A stretch of DNA of 33,487 nucleotides from Terfezia claveryi (Eukaryota > Ascomycota > Pezizomycetes > Pezizales > Pezizaceae), in NCBI GenBank assembly GCA_015179025.1, contig WHUX01000395.1:1-33487 (forward strand), read 5' to 3'. Shown here piece after piece: positions 1 to 11,640 of this stretch. Each line of letters starts with the position of its first letter. Position 1 is the stretch's first letter. Made by a program: the position numbers and the translations under genes. The notes under the pieces are model-generated. The model saw only the letters and a list, made by a program, of their open reading frames with translations. It was not told the DNA's origin and did no database searches.

Positions 1-3000
1 GGGGTGCTTTTGCCCGGAAGGGGATCGTCGGTGGCTGGCTCGATCTCCGAGACATGAACGACCGGATGGCGCTTGATATCCTTGGGAAATCTCAGCAGGT
101 AAGCATGAGTGCCCACAGCTGCTAACACCTCATAGGGGCCTAGGAACTTGTGATCCAACTTATGAGAGGGTCATTCTGTCTGGAAGTGTCTGCTAGAGAG
201 CCATACCTTGTCTCCTGGTTGGTATTTGGGGGCCGGTAACCTAGACGTTGGTGTATTCTGCTTGCCTGACCTGAGCATAACCCAACTCAGTCTTCAGGGT
301 AGAGTGGAGTTCAGAAATCTGCATGGCGAACTCCTTGGCTGGGGCATTCTCCCTGGCCTTGCAGAGGTGCTAGGAGTCTACGAACCGAGGGTGCCAGCCA
401 TAATTGGCCAGGAATGGGGACGTTTTCAGCGACTCGAGAACTGGTTGTTGGCGGCAAATTCACAGGTTGCTAGCAACGAAACCCAGTTGTTCTGCTGGTA
501 GCTGACGAAGGCCCGCAGATACTGTTCCATAATCGCATTCATCCTTTCCGATTGGCCGTCCGTCTGGGGGTGGTAAGCTGTTGACAGACGAACTTTGATC
601 CCAGAAGTTCGCAGAAGGCTTGCCAGAATTCTGAGGTAAACTGAGGGCCACGGTCGGACACGATTGATTCAGGGAGGCCATGGTATCGGAATACATTATT
701 GAGGTAGAGGTTGGCTAACTCCGGAGTGAGCAGGTATCCCGGCAAGGTATAACATGCCTCATCTTGTCAACCGATCCACCTCAGGATGGCATTAATCCCG
801 AGTCCTTCGGCAACCCAGTTACAAAGTCTATGGTCAGGTGTTGCCAGGGCCGATCCGGGATCTCCAGGGGCTTCAAGGTTCCGTAGGGGGCATGACGAGT
901 GGGTTTTGCACGCTTGCAGATATGGCAGTTCCATGTACTGTTCTACCTCCTTTCGCTGGTCGATCCATGTGTATTGTCTAGCTAGTAGTTCTAACGTCTT
1001 AGCCACTCCAGGGTGACCTGCAGCAGGGTATCATGTGTTCCTTGATCAGCTGCATCCGCAGCTCCCTTCTTCAGGTATATAGAGCCGATCTAGGTGTATA
1101 GGAGGCCGTCCTGAGTGGTGCACTCAGCTAGGGAAATCTTGGTATAATGGCGCTGTCCAGACTCCACTGCGGTAATTATATCCTTAACCAGGTCGTCCTC
1201 CGTATATGCCCGTCATATCCGTAGAACGAGATCTGCTCCGGGGTTCGCTTCAGCTTTAGCATCAGCATCAACATCAGCATCAGCATCAGCATCAGCATCA
1301 GTATCAGCATCAGTATTAGCATAGCTATTGGCCGCCAGGTCGAGATTTCAGGTTTCAGTACCACCTGATTTTGGTACTTCAGCCTTTCATCCCCCCCTTT
1401 AGGGAGATCCCCTGATCTCCTGGTCAGTGCATCCGGCTTACCCCCAGCTTTTCCAGGCCGATACTTGATCTTGAAGTTGGATCGAGATAAGAACTCCGAC
1501 CACCTAGCCTGCCGTCAGTTCAGCAGCTTAGTGGTGGTGAAGTACTCAAGATTCTTATGATCGAATAGCACCTCAATGATCCCCTTGGCTGACTCCAGGT
1601 GAGGCCTCCATTCCTCAAAAGCTCAGACAATGGACCATTAATTCCTTATCATAGATCTTGTAATTACACTCCGCCGGGGAGTGCTTTTGTAGAAATAGGC
1701 CATCAGGTGCAGGACTCCATTGACATACTGGGACAGGATTCTGGCGGAGACATAGTTAGAGGCATCCGTTTCCATGATACACTCGCTATCGGGATCAAAG
1801 TGAGCTAGTATGGGTGCTGAGCAGAAGGCTTCCTTGAGGTTCTGGAAGGTAGATTGGGCTTCTGGACTCTAGTGGAATCGCCAGTCCTTTTTGGTCAGGG
1901 CTGGAGGGGGGCCACGATCTTGGAATATCCTAGAATGAACCGTCGTTAAAAGTTAGCGAATCCCAGGAAGGCTGGACATCTTGAGATTTGCTGGGATTTC
2001 CTATTCCTGAACGGCGGTGACCTTGGTAGGGTCTATTCTAATACCTTCTGTGGTAATGATCAACCCTAAATACTTAATCTCCTGCATATGGAACTCGCAT
2101 TTCTGGGCTTGAGGTACAACCCAGCTTGCTCCAACTTCTCCAATACCTGCCAGACATGGATTTTGTGCTCTGCTAGGGTATCCGAATAGATTAGGATATC
2201 GTCTAAGTAAGCCGTACAGAACACATCCAGGAAGTCTCGTAGGGTGTCATTAATAAAGTGTTGAAAGGAGGCCGGGGCATTGGTTAATCTGAAGGGCATG
2301 ATGTTGTACTCAAAGTAGCCATACCGGGTGCGGAAGGCCATTTCCACTCTTCACCTTCAGCTATTCGGACCAGGTTATAGGCTCCCCTCAAATCCAGTTT
2401 AGTGAACCATTTTGCCTTGGAGAGCCTAGCTAATGTTTCCTGAATCAGAGGTAGGGATACCTGTTCTTGACCGTTATCTCGTTCAGCCACGATAGTCCAC
2501 ACACAACCGAAGAGAGCCATCCGATTTTTTCACAAATAGCACAGGGCACCCACTGGAGAAGAGCTATGGCAAATGAAGCTCTTGTTGAGGTTTTCTTCAG
2601 GTACTTCTTCAGGGCCTCCAATTCCGCTCGGGACATTCCATAGAGAGGCCATAAGGGGGAGTTTTTCCTTCGATCAGTGGGATTGTGTGGTCGTATGGTC
2701 GGTGGGGGGCAAGCTTTTCCGTAGCCTTTTCCGAGAATAGGCCAATAAACTCGTGGTATTCATCTGGGACCATGGACTTCCATTCTTCTTTGGACCTTGT
2801 CTTGTTGATTTCCAGGTTTATATCATGTATAGAGAGGGCATGTGCCTTCAGCTTGTGCCTCCTGGTGAGGTAAGCAAAAGCCCTGCACCATTAAAGCTAA
2901 CACTTAGGGGTTTTGGGGAAACAGGGGGAACAGGAACAGAAGTAGGAGGGTTGTCAATGTTGATATATGCGGTCTGGTGTACTACTTGGGCAGGGTCCTC

Positions 3001-3570
3001 TACCGGGGGGGTAGTGCACATAACCCTTTAACGGCAGTCCATGGAGCACCATAGTGCCTCTTGCAATACCCACTATTGAAAGTCAAGGTGTAAGAGCCAA
3101 AGTTAACGGAGACATCATGCATTCGGAGCCAAGGAATCCCTAGAACAATGGGGTATTTGAGCTTGGTCATAAACATCGGTAAACTCTCCAAATGGTCCCC
3201 AATGGCGCTGGGCAGGCAAGCAAGATCTGTGATAGTCCCAGAAGAGATTGGACGGCCATCAATAACATCAAGACGGCGGGGAGTCTTGAGTTTAGCTGTT
3301 GGTATCGAATTTTTACTGACAAAGGCCTGATCAATGAAGGCCATTCCCGAAGCACCACAATCTATGAGAGCTGATGTTACCACTGTTTTACCATTGAATT
3401 CAACAGTTATTGGTACTACAAAATGCTCGCCAAACAAGCGAGATTCGTCAACAGACATAGATGCAGGAACAGAGAAAGATGATAAAGACAAATGACCTAG
3501 TGCAGGTCCCTTGCTAGTGTCAGTGACTATGCAAGGGACAGGGCTTTTCCTGACTCATCCACCTCTATGA
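1..3570 (-). pseudogene. pol: pol of copy A1 (PR-RT-RH-IN), broken and cut by the edge
   Basis: The polyprotein supplies the enzymes for reverse transcription and integration. The protease motif ALIDCGASG has its Asp codon at 3360-3362. The reverse transcriptase lies at about 2060-2640, with the YLDD block at about 2196-2213. RNase H follows at about 1560-1830. The integrase lies at about 500-1010 and still shows [13 protein letters not shown] with its catalytic Asp. A GPY/F-like tail is readable at 1-240 and ends ...HVSEIEPATDD at the window edge. By comparison with A2 the chromodomain should lie just outside. Several frameshifts and stops separate these blocks. Between RNase H and integrase there is an unusual Asp-Ala expansion. 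Confidence 0.88.
1258..1320 (-). repeat. GCTGAT hexanucleotide repeat inside pol of A1
   Basis: About nine near-perfect hexamers (GCTGAT on the coding strand) encode alternating Ala-Asp between the RNase H and integrase regions. The same place in A3 has two units (around 32260-32275) and in A2 only one, so the tract has expanded in A1. The period is a multiple of three, so expansion by itself does not break the frame. Confidence 0.85.
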
Positions 3571-4656
3571 TCCTAAATTCGGAGATGGCGTGGGCGGCCA
3601 TCGAGCGGTTTTTGCGGAGGGGACATGCCGCAATAAAATGGTCCCCCATTCCACATGCAATGCACAAACCCTAAGTATGGCGACGGTCCCTTTCCTCCTA
3701 GGTAAGACGAGGTCTACCTGCTGACAGGTCCATGGGGGCAGCCCCACCTACTACTAGGGAGGGGTGTGCAGGCTTGTTAACCAGTGTGAGTTGTTGTTGG
3801 GTGCATGCTATCGGGAAGGGGGTACGGGGAGTTGAGGTCGGGAGTGTCTTTTGGGGGCTCTTAGTGCCGCTGTCTGCTGTTCCACCCAGCTAGCTTGCTC
3901 AATAAGTTCCTCTAGGGTCTTGGTCGGTAGGCAGTAGACCAGAGCCTTTTTCAGCTCGAAGGTAAGCCCGTCTTTGAACTGGTCGAGCTTGGCTTCGTTA
4001 TTCCAATTGAGCTCTGCTGCCAGCCTGGAGAACTCGGCGACATAGGTTGACAGTTCGTTATGTTTTTACTTGAGGTCTCGCAGGGCCCTGCTGGTGGTTC
4101 CTTTAGGATCTGGGTCCCCGAAGGCTCGGTCCAAGATTGCCATTAGTGCCGGGATGTCTACCAGATCAATCCCTGTTGCCTTGATGAAGGGCTGTACCTG
4201 GTCCATGGCCTTACCCTCCAGGAGGCCATAGACGTATGAGAGCTGGTGGATGACAGTGGGGAACTTCGCCAAGTTCCCAGAGAGTTTTATTTGTACAGAG
4301 TTCTTCCATGCTCGTAACCGGCCCTGGTCCCCATTAAACTTGGGCGGGGTTGGTAGGTCTTGTGTTTTCTGGTTCTTTGGACTATCGGCCAGGTCCAAGG
4401 CACAAGTCAGTCTCCGGATGGTTATCCTGTCCTCTGCTGCATCTTCTCGAAGGAGGGTTATTTCATCTTCGGCTTCTCGAATTCGCTTTTCGGCTTTCTG
4501 AAGGTCCGCTCCTTGTTGTTGGCCAATGGCATAAGTCTTTGTAAATATTTCGATCACAGTTCTTCGGTATGCTGATAGTTCTGTCGGGTCTGATGGAATT
4601 GGAGTCGCCCTCCAGGCTGCGAATCTATCAGTGGGTAGTGGAATATTCACGGACAT
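3520..4656 (-). pseudogene. gag: gag of copy A1 (capsid plus CCHC zinc knuckle), broken
   Basis: Gag forms the particle that packages the element's RNA. The ATG at 4656 begins MSVNIPLPTDRF. It is preferred over upstream in-frame codons because those lie inside the LTR. A region rich in charged residues, likely coiled coil, is followed by the block TQDLPTPPKFNG and a capsid-like domain ending AFGDPDPKGTTSRALRDLK. A TAA then stops the frame at about 4066; A3 has CAG at this site. Homology continues past the stop to a zinc knuckle at about 3630-3662 (C-x2-C-x4-H-x4-C, CIACGMGDHFIAAC). The nominal end is placed at the TGA homologous to the gag stop of A3. Indels move the frame in the second half. 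Confidence 0.82.
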
Positions 4657-4687
4657 CGTACTGGTTGGTCTGAAAGATCCAACGTAG

Positions 4688-5168
4688 TATAACGTGGGCT
4701 CTGGGAACAAGGCAACCAAGGGTAGGCCGGGAAGAGGGCAGAGGCAAGGGCGAGACACATGTAGGAACGCTACGTATGTGACTAGGGGAAGGCTGGGACG
4801 GGGGGCAAGGGCAAGGGGCAAGAGGGGTAGAGGGCAAGGGGCACGAGACACACGGAGGCAGTTGCCGCGTGTGTCAAGGGAGGCAGCTATGCTGCAGAGT
4901 TGTTTGTACAAGACAAAGATGTGCACAAGGGAGGTGCACAAGCGCTGGGAGAAGCAAGGTCCTGTATTGGGTATACAAGACGTTGGATAGGGATCCAACG
5001 AGAGGGCGGAGAAACGAAGATATATATATATGATTCTAGGCCAAGGCCGTGGAAGGAATAAGCTTTCTGAGATTCCCATCTCAGAAGCTAAGATAACAAT
5101 CACCCATCGACGACACCCGGACAAGCCTGTTCGAGTGTCAAATCAAGACTAAGGACACGGTTGTGACA
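4688..5168 (-). repeat. 5' LTR of copy A1
   Basis: The boundaries were set by comparison with the two LTRs of A2 and the LTR of A3. On the minus strand it starts TGTCACAACC and ends CGTTATA, where A3 has CGTTACA, so the terminal CA has become TA, a CpA-to-TpA change. Length is 481 bp. A TATA run at about 5021-5031 is the likely promoter. Two hairpins lie near its 5' end, at 5068-5089 (TTCTGAGAT/ATCTCAGAA) and 5112-5139 (imperfect). No sequence in the LTR appears to code for protein. Confidence 0.9.
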
Positions 5169-5179
5169 GACTCTGCATC

Positions 5180-5390
5180 ATGTAGCTTCCACTTTCATTA
5201 TATATCCTTACTACAAGTATTTTCTTTATATCCCTAATTTTATATTATAAAGCTTCTACTTCCATCATGTATCTTCATACTAAAGATTTTCTTTATATCT
5301 CCAACTCTATATTATATAGCTTTCACTTCCATTATATATCCTTATACTGAGGATCTGCACCATATCCCCTTAACTCTCTAGATAGTTACC
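5180..5390. repeat. Degenerate tandem repeat, about 69 bp x 3
   Basis: Three diverged copies of a unit of about 69 bp begin near 5180, 5248 and 5317. Each contains a GCTTCNACTT-like word, then ATATATCCTT and then TTCTTTATATCTCC or a close variant. The copies differ mostly by C/T and G/A changes. No coding function is seen. Confidence 0.6.
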
Positions 5391-5675
5391 TGACTTTCCA
5401 TATCTTCCTACTTATATTATATTTATTTTCCTATTCAATATTCATTATATGTCACTAGTAAATATTTATACTTTCTTATTTTACTATCAAAACCACTCAT
5501 ATACAACAAATAAATAAATAAACCAAAACCATACTTAAATGCACAAAAATATAATCTAATACAAATATACAATCCAATAATCTTCTTAATTTGTCCCCCT
5601 TACTATCTCCTCAATTTATTGAATACTCTATATCCCTCCTTTGATACTACATATGCCTTTTCTTTACCCTACTAT

Positions 5676-7092
5676 TTATGGCAGATTTAAGGTAGCATAC
5701 ATCACCTCCCTATCAATCTTACTCTTAATATATCTTACTATTCTTCTTACTATTTGCTTCTTTATCAGAAGTAGAATAGCATTTACATTAGCTGCCATTC
5801 TGGCAGCAATATCGGTAAGATAGTTAGCAATTACTACCCTAAACCAAACTATTTGCTTTTCAGTAAGTTTGTCCTCTTCATTATAGTAGGTTACTCATAA
5901 TACTCCTCTAGGATTATTCTTATAAATTTTATTTAGAAATGTAGCTTTCTGCTTGCCTTATAGGATACTAAATACCCTTCATTGCTAGTGTATCTGATGC
6001 TAAATATCTTCTATACTCTTCTTAAATTTGTAGTCCTTTTGGAGGACCTCCCTCTTACCTCTTGCTCTCTTAGCTACTTCTTCCTTCCAGTCCTCTACCT
6101 TATTAACATAATACTCTAGGCCAGCCCACTAGCCTAAATTAAAGTAGTAAATGCTAGTATTAGTTTCAGCTAGGAGGGGAATATTGGCCTTACTACTAGC
6201 TCCCTATATAAGATTACCAATAATTTTATTGGCTTTGTATTAGTTAAATGTACAAAGGTATCCAACTCGTTATTGGAATGAATTTGTATTATATCAGCAG
6301 GGATGATTAGTAGGTCAGTAGCAACTGAGTCAGATTCTGCTAATATCCCTACAATTTTCCTTACCTTCCTTCCATCTGAAAGGTGAGTAGAAACCTTTAT
6401 ATATAGTTCATTTAGTAAGGGTTCATATAGAACCTCCAGCTTTTTAACCTCTTATAAATTTCAATCCTAAAGTCTAGGCTCTGAATAGTGAACTATATCC
6501 TATAGATTTAGAATATATATCACTACTAGCCATCTATCAATAAACTTGCCTCTCTTCTTAGGAGTCTTTTCATCTGTATTAGTACCCTCCTCACCTCTAC
6601 TTTCTACTACAAGCTCTTCCCTAGCTGCTACTCTATTGTATTTTATCTGGGATTCCTTTACCTTTTTAAAACAATTGAGCAATAGTTTATTTAGGACTGT
6701 GTGTACTAGCTTTGTATCACTAGTCTTTAGATCCCACCAGATTAAAGCTACCCCTAATGAGGAGAAATCAGCTAGGCTGACATATTGTGTCAAGAATACA
6801 TTATAGTTATTTCTCCCTATCTTTCTTCTACTGCTAGCCTTTTACTCTGATTTGGACCTCTACTTTACCAATTACTATATTTTGAGGAGTTTTTCTTTCT
6901 ACTACCATCTATAATCATATAGGGCTAGCCTAATAGATCAATAAAGTTGTTGATTACATTAGCTATAGTAGGCATCAGATAGATTGTATCAGTTATAATT
7001 TAGGGTTTAGTATTCTTGTATTATGCTTATTTGATAAACTATATTGAGGGGATATTATAGGTATTTATACTTACATTCTTCCTTATAGCCAT
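5676..7092 (-). pseudogene. Broken gene of unknown family in AT-rich DNA
   Basis: Reading the minus strand from the ATG at 7092 gives long, protein-like stretches split by nonsense codons and at least one frameshift. The start reads MAIRKNVSINTYNIPSI, and the next two in-frame TAG/TAA codons sit where Gln would fit. A clean 97-codon stretch lies at 6500-6793, and a further stretch at about 6200-6440 includes KVSTHLSDGRKVRKIVG. Near 5750 the reading IAARMAANVNAILLLIKKQ is still clear, and the last plausible stop is TAA at 5676-5678. The protein would be about 470 residues and is rich in Lys, Arg and Glu. I do not recognise a domain. It lies on the same strand as the Plavaka-like transposase and about 1.4 kb downstream of it once A2 is removed, so it could be a second gene of that element or a separate decayed gene. 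Confidence 0.6.
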
Positions 7093-7231
7093 GATTAACC
7101 TTCTAAATATAACTTTGTTCTATTTAATATTCTATAGTAGATTCCATACTATAGTATATTATTATGTTTTGCTAAGATTCTCAAATAGGTAATATAGAGA
7201 CAGGTCTAGTCCCTAGTTATAGATTCTTATA

Positions 7232-7236
7232 GATAT
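7232..7236. repeat. Target site duplication of A2, left copy (GATAT)
   Basis: These five bases directly abut the left LTR and are identical to 13257-13261, which abut the right LTR. Five-base duplications are usual for Ty3/gypsy integrases. Confidence 0.93.
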
Positions 7237-7746
7237 TGTAATGACGGCTCTGGGGGCAAGGCGACCAAGGGGTACACTGGGCAAGGGCAAGGCTAGGGTA
7301 ATACACACATAGGAATGCTACATGTGTAACCAGGGGAAGGCTGAGACGGAAGCAAGGGCAAGAGGCAAAAGAGGTAGAGGGCAAGGGACACGAGACATGC
7401 AGAGGCAGTTGCCGCATGTGTCAAGAGAGGCAGCTGTGCTGCAGAGTTGTTTGTACAAGACAAGGATGTACACAAGGGAAGTGCACAAGCACTAGGAGAA
7501 GCAAAGTCCTATATTGGATATATAAAACATTGGATAGGGATCCAACATGAGGGCGGAGAGAGCAAGCTATATATACAGGCTTCCTCCCTGGCTAAGGCCT
7601 CCAAAAGGAATAAGGTTCCCGAGACCCCTTATCTTGGGAGCCGAGATAACAACACTATCACCTGTATTATAGGTGATGCTAGACGGAACAATGAATAATA
7701 ATAATAATAATGAGGTCAGGCTAGGCTGCGAAGGGAGGTTGTGACA
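7237..7746 (-). repeat. 3' LTR of A2
   Basis: On the minus strand it starts TGTCACAACC and ends CATTACA, so it has the usual TG...CA ends. Its 510 bp equal the right LTR in length. The differences I compared between the two LTRs are mostly transitions. For example, the stem sequence GCGTCGC in the right LTR is GTATTAT here. A TATA run is at about 7567-7576. Confidence 0.95.
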
Positions 7747-7750
7747 CTAT

Positions 7751-7760
7751 CCCCCTTTTA
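7751..7760 (-). other. Polypurine tract of A2
   Basis: On the minus strand the sequence TAAAAGGGGG is followed by ATAG and then the TGTCAC start of the 3' LTR. In the family this primes plus-strand DNA synthesis. Its position immediately upstream of the LTR confirms both the orientation and the LTR boundary. Confidence 0.88.
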
Positions 7761-7894
7761 GGCTCGAAGCCCTAGGACGAAAGACAAGGTGAAAAAACAA
7801 ACAAACAAGACAGGCGAATAACTAATAACCTATAACACAACCCCAACGCCGGAAGTACGTACCAACAATAGCCAATTCCAGGATGATACGAGCA

Positions 7895-10800
7895 TTATAG
7901 GACGGGGCGGGGCTTCCAGAGGTAAAGCTGGTGGAACAGGGTGACCAAGTCCTATACATTTTCTAGATCTTCGGCTGGTTGCCAGGTCATCTCCTTGTCC
8001 CCCAGCCATTTGACCTTATATTGCAGGCGCCCATATCTTCTTCGGGAGTCCAGTACTTCCTCCACCTCCTATTCCTCCTTACCTTCGATAACTACAGGTG
8101 GAGGTGGGGGTGTTCCTGACCTGGCAGAGGGTCGCTAGTGGCAGGCTCGATCTCGGAGACATGGATAACTAGGTGTCATTTGATGTCCTTATGGAACCTC
8201 AATCAGTAGGCATGAGTGCTCACAGCAGCCAACACCTTGAATGGACCCAGGAACTTATAGTCTAGCTTGCAAGATGGTTATTCTGTCCGGAAGTGCTGGC
8301 TGGAGAGCCACACCTTGTCCCCTAGTTAATATCTGGAGGCTGGTAACTGTGATCCATTGGCATACTCGGCTTGCCTAGCTTGTGCATATCCCAGCTCAGC
8401 TTTTAGGGTAGAGTGGAGCTAAGCAATCCCAGCTACAAACTCCTTGGCCGGGGCATCTTTTTTGGCTTTTTGCAGTGGCATCAGGCATCCACGAACCGGG
8501 GGTGCCAACCGTAGTTAGCTAGGAAAGGCGAGGTTTTGAAGGATTCCGAGAACTAGTTGTTCGCTGCGAATTCGCAAGTGGCCAACAACGAAACCCAGTT
8601 ATCCTGCTGGTAGTCAACAAAGGCCTGCAGATATTGCTCCATAATGGCATTCATCCTCTCCGATTGGCCATCCGTCTGGGGGTGGTATGTAGTTGACAAA
8701 TGCACTTTGATCCCCAAAAGCTTGCAGAAGGCTTGCCAGAATTCTGAGGTGAACTAAGGGCCACAGTCAGATATGATGGATTTGGGGAGGTCATGATATC
8801 GGAATACATTATTGAGGTAGAGGTTGGCTAACTCTGGGGTAGAGCAGGTATCCTAGCAAGATATAACATGCCTTATTTTCGTCAATGATCTACTACCATC
8901 AAGATGGTATTGAACCCGAATCTTCTGGCAACCCTATCATGAAGTCCATAGTCAGGTGCAGCCACGGCCGATCAGGGATATCCAGAGGTTTCAGGGTCCC
9001 ATATGGGGTGTGGCGGACAGGCTTAGCATGCTTGCAAATGTGGCAGTTCCATACGTACCGCTCCATGTCCTTCCATTAGTCAATCCATGTGTACTCCTTG
9101 GCCAGAAGCTCTAACGTTTTGGCTACTCTAGAGTGACCTGCAACCAGGCTGTCATGGTGTTCCTTGATCAATCGAAGGCGCAGCTCTCCTTCCAGCACAT
9201 ACAGCTGTTCGAGGTAGTAGAGGAGGCCTTCCTGGACAGTACACTCAGCTAGGGAGATCTTGGGGTGGCGGCGCTGGCCAGAATCTACTATGGTGATAAT
9301 TTCCTTGGCCAGGAGGTCGTCCTTATATGCCTGTCTTACCAGTTGTCAGAGGTCAGCCTTAGCTTCCACATCAGCAAGGTTATTGGCTGCCAGGTCAAGG
9401 TTTTCGAGCTTCAATACCACCTGATTTTGGAATTTTAGCCTTTTATCCCCCCCTTTAGAGAGATCTCCTGATCTCCTAGTCAGTGCATCTGGCTTACCGC
9501 CCACCTTTCCAGGCCGATACTTGATCTTGAAGTTGAATCAAGATAAGAACTCCGACTACCTAACCTGCTATCGGTTCAGCAGCTTAGTGGTAGTGAAGTA
9601 CTCAAGATTCTTATGATCAGATAGCACCTCGATAATCCCCTTAGCTGATTCTAGATGAGGCCTCCATTCCTCAAAAGCTCGGACAATGGCTATTAATTCC
9701 TTATTATAGATCTTGTAATTATACTCCGCTGGGGAGTGTTTTTTGGAGAAATAGACCACCGGGTGGAGGGCTCCATTGATATACTAGGACAGAATTCCGG
9801 CAGAGATATAGTTGGAGGCATCTGTTTCCATGATACACTCGCTATCAAGATCAAAGTGGACTAGGATCAGGGCTGAGCAGAAGGCTTCCTTAAGCTTCTC
9901 AAAGGCCGACTGGGCTTCTGGATTCCACTGGAAGTGCTGGCCTCTTTCCATACCCTTGGTCTTGGTTAATACAGTCAGTGGTGCCATAATCTTCGAATAT
10001 TCCAGAATGAACTAGTGATTGAAGTTGGCTGGAGTTTCCCACTCCTGAATCGTAGCGACCTTTACAGGGTCCATTCTAATACCCTCCGTAGTGATGATCA
10101 ACCCTAGATACTTAACCTCCTGCATATGAAACTCGCATTTCTCAGGCTTGAGGTACAACCCAGCTTGCTTCAGCTTCTCCAATACCTGCCAGACATGAAT
10201 CTTGTGCTCTGCCAGGGTATTTGAATAAATTAAGATATCATCGAGGTAAGCCGTGTAGAACATATCCAGAAAGTCCCGTAGAGTATCATTGATGAAGTGC
10301 TGGGAGGAGGCAGGGGAATTGGTTAGGCCAAAGGGCATGATGTTGTACTCGAATTGGCCGTAATGTGTCCGGAAGGCCATTTTCCACTCCTCCCCTTCGG
10401 CGATCCATACCAGGTTGTACGCGCCTCGCAAGTCCAATTTGGTAAACTATTTCGCCTTGGAAAGCCTGGCTAATGTCTCCTAGATCAGAGGTAGAGGGTA
10501 TCTGTTTTTGACTGTTATTTCGTTCAGGCCACGATAATCAACACACAACCGAAGAGAGCCATCCGACTTCTTCACGAATAGCACCGGGGCACCCGCTAGA
10601 GAGGAGCTGTAGCAGATGAAGCTCTTGTTGAGGTTTTCTTCTAAGTACTTCTTCAACGCTTCTAGCTCTAACTGGGACATTCCATAGAAGGGCCCATAGG
10701 GGGGGGTCTTACCCTCTATCAGCAGAATAGTATGATCATATGGCCAGTGGGGTGCAAGCTTTTCTACAGCCTTCTCCGAGAACAGGTCGATGAATTCGTG

Positions 10801-11640
10801 GTATTCATCTGGGACCATGGACTTCCACTCCTCCTTAGACCTCGTCTTGTTAATCTTTAGGTTCACCTCATATATGGACAGGGTGTAAGCCTTCAGCTTG
10901 TGCCTCCTGGTGAGGTAAGTGAAAGCTCCTGCTCCGATAAAGCTAACATTCAGAGGTTTTGGAGGTGGTACAACAGGGGGAATTGGGGGAACAGTAGGCA
11001 CAGGGGTGGAAGCAGGGGAAACAGGGGGATTGGCACTAATGTGCGCATATCGATGTACTACTTGGATTGGGTAGGTTATTGGGGGTGGCAAGGCACACAG
11101 CCCAGTAATGGTGGCCTTTGGATTTCCGCAGTAATTTTGGCAATACTGGCTATTGAACTGCAAGGTGTATGAGCCAAAGCTAACCGATAATCGTGCATTC
11201 TGAGCTAGGGATTCAGGACAATTGGGTATTTTAGCTTAGTGACAAATATAGGGAGGTTGGCCTCAGAGTGATCCCCCACCAGGGCAGGCAAGCACGCAAT
11301 ATGGTAATATCCCTGTAGGAGATGGGTCAACCATCAATGATATTCAGGATAAGGGGGTTTTGAGCTTGGATGTCGTATAGAGAATTTACTGACAACGGCT
11401 TGGTCAATGAAGGCAATTCCTGAAGCTCCGCAATCTATAAGTGCGGACGTATTGATTGTTCTATCATTGATTCTGAGGGAGATAGATACAATAAAATGCT
11501 CGCTAAACAAGTGAGATTCATCAACAGTGGAAGAAACAGAAAATGCAGACAAAGACAAATGGCCTGGGGCAGGTCCCTTGCTAGTGTCAGTAACTAGGCA
11601 AGGGACAGGGCTTTTCTGACTCATTAACCTCCTCGATCTA
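7895..11640 (-). pseudogene. pol: pol of copy A2 (PR-RT-RH-IN-chromodomain), broken
   Basis: Protease motif ALIDCGASGIAF has its Asp codon at 11433-11435. RT occupies about 10010-10700, with the YLDD block near 10222-10254 and the conserved MPFGLTNSPA. RNase H lies at about 9568-9990 ([23 protein letters not shown]). The integrase lies at about 8600-9200 and is badly worn. A GPY/F-like tail follows near 8200-8340. The chromodomain is readable at about 7920-8080 as EVEEVLDSRRRYG and QYKVKWLGDKEMTWQP, followed by LVTLFHQLY, and translation ends at the TAA at 7895-7897. A TAG sits directly before EVEEVLD, where this domain family usually has an aromatic residue (TGG to TAG). Frameshifts and stops separate most domains. 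Confidence 0.9.

Larger units (their letters stand above)
1..5168 (-). mobile_element. Ty3/gypsy chromovirus copy A1, truncated by window edge
   Basis: This is an LTR retrotransposon read on the minus strand. In order it holds the 5' LTR (4688-5168), gag, protease, reverse transcriptase, RNase H, integrase and a GPY/F-type tail that runs off base 1. Protease before RT before integrase is the Ty3/gypsy order. It matches copies A2 and A3 along its length, so all three belong to one family (called A here). Nonsense codons and frameshifts break both gag and pol, so it cannot make its own proteins. The five bases outside the LTR (5169-5173, GACTC) would be its target duplication, but the partner lies outside the window. 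Confidence 0.93.
5169..7236. other. AT-rich decayed segment left of A2
   Basis: This stretch has very low GC and is full of TA dinucleotides, unlike the GC-balanced LTR elements on either side. It holds the 69-bp tandem repeat and the unidentified broken gene listed separately. Between about 5391 and 5675 I see nothing but AT-rich sequence. The perfect target duplication of A2 shows that this segment was once joined to the sequence starting at 13262. Confidence 0.75.

Noticed and set aside
4657..5124. Upstream extension of the A1 gag frame to 5124
   Set aside because: The extension lies within the LTR and is rich in low-complexity Pro/Leu/Ser. The ATG at 4656 just inside the element is the sensible start.
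5641..5823. 60-codon hydrophobic plus-strand frame resembling a membrane peptide
   Set aside because: It is antisense to the better supported minus-strand relic and AT-rich DNA favours Ile/Leu codons. No other evidence supports it.
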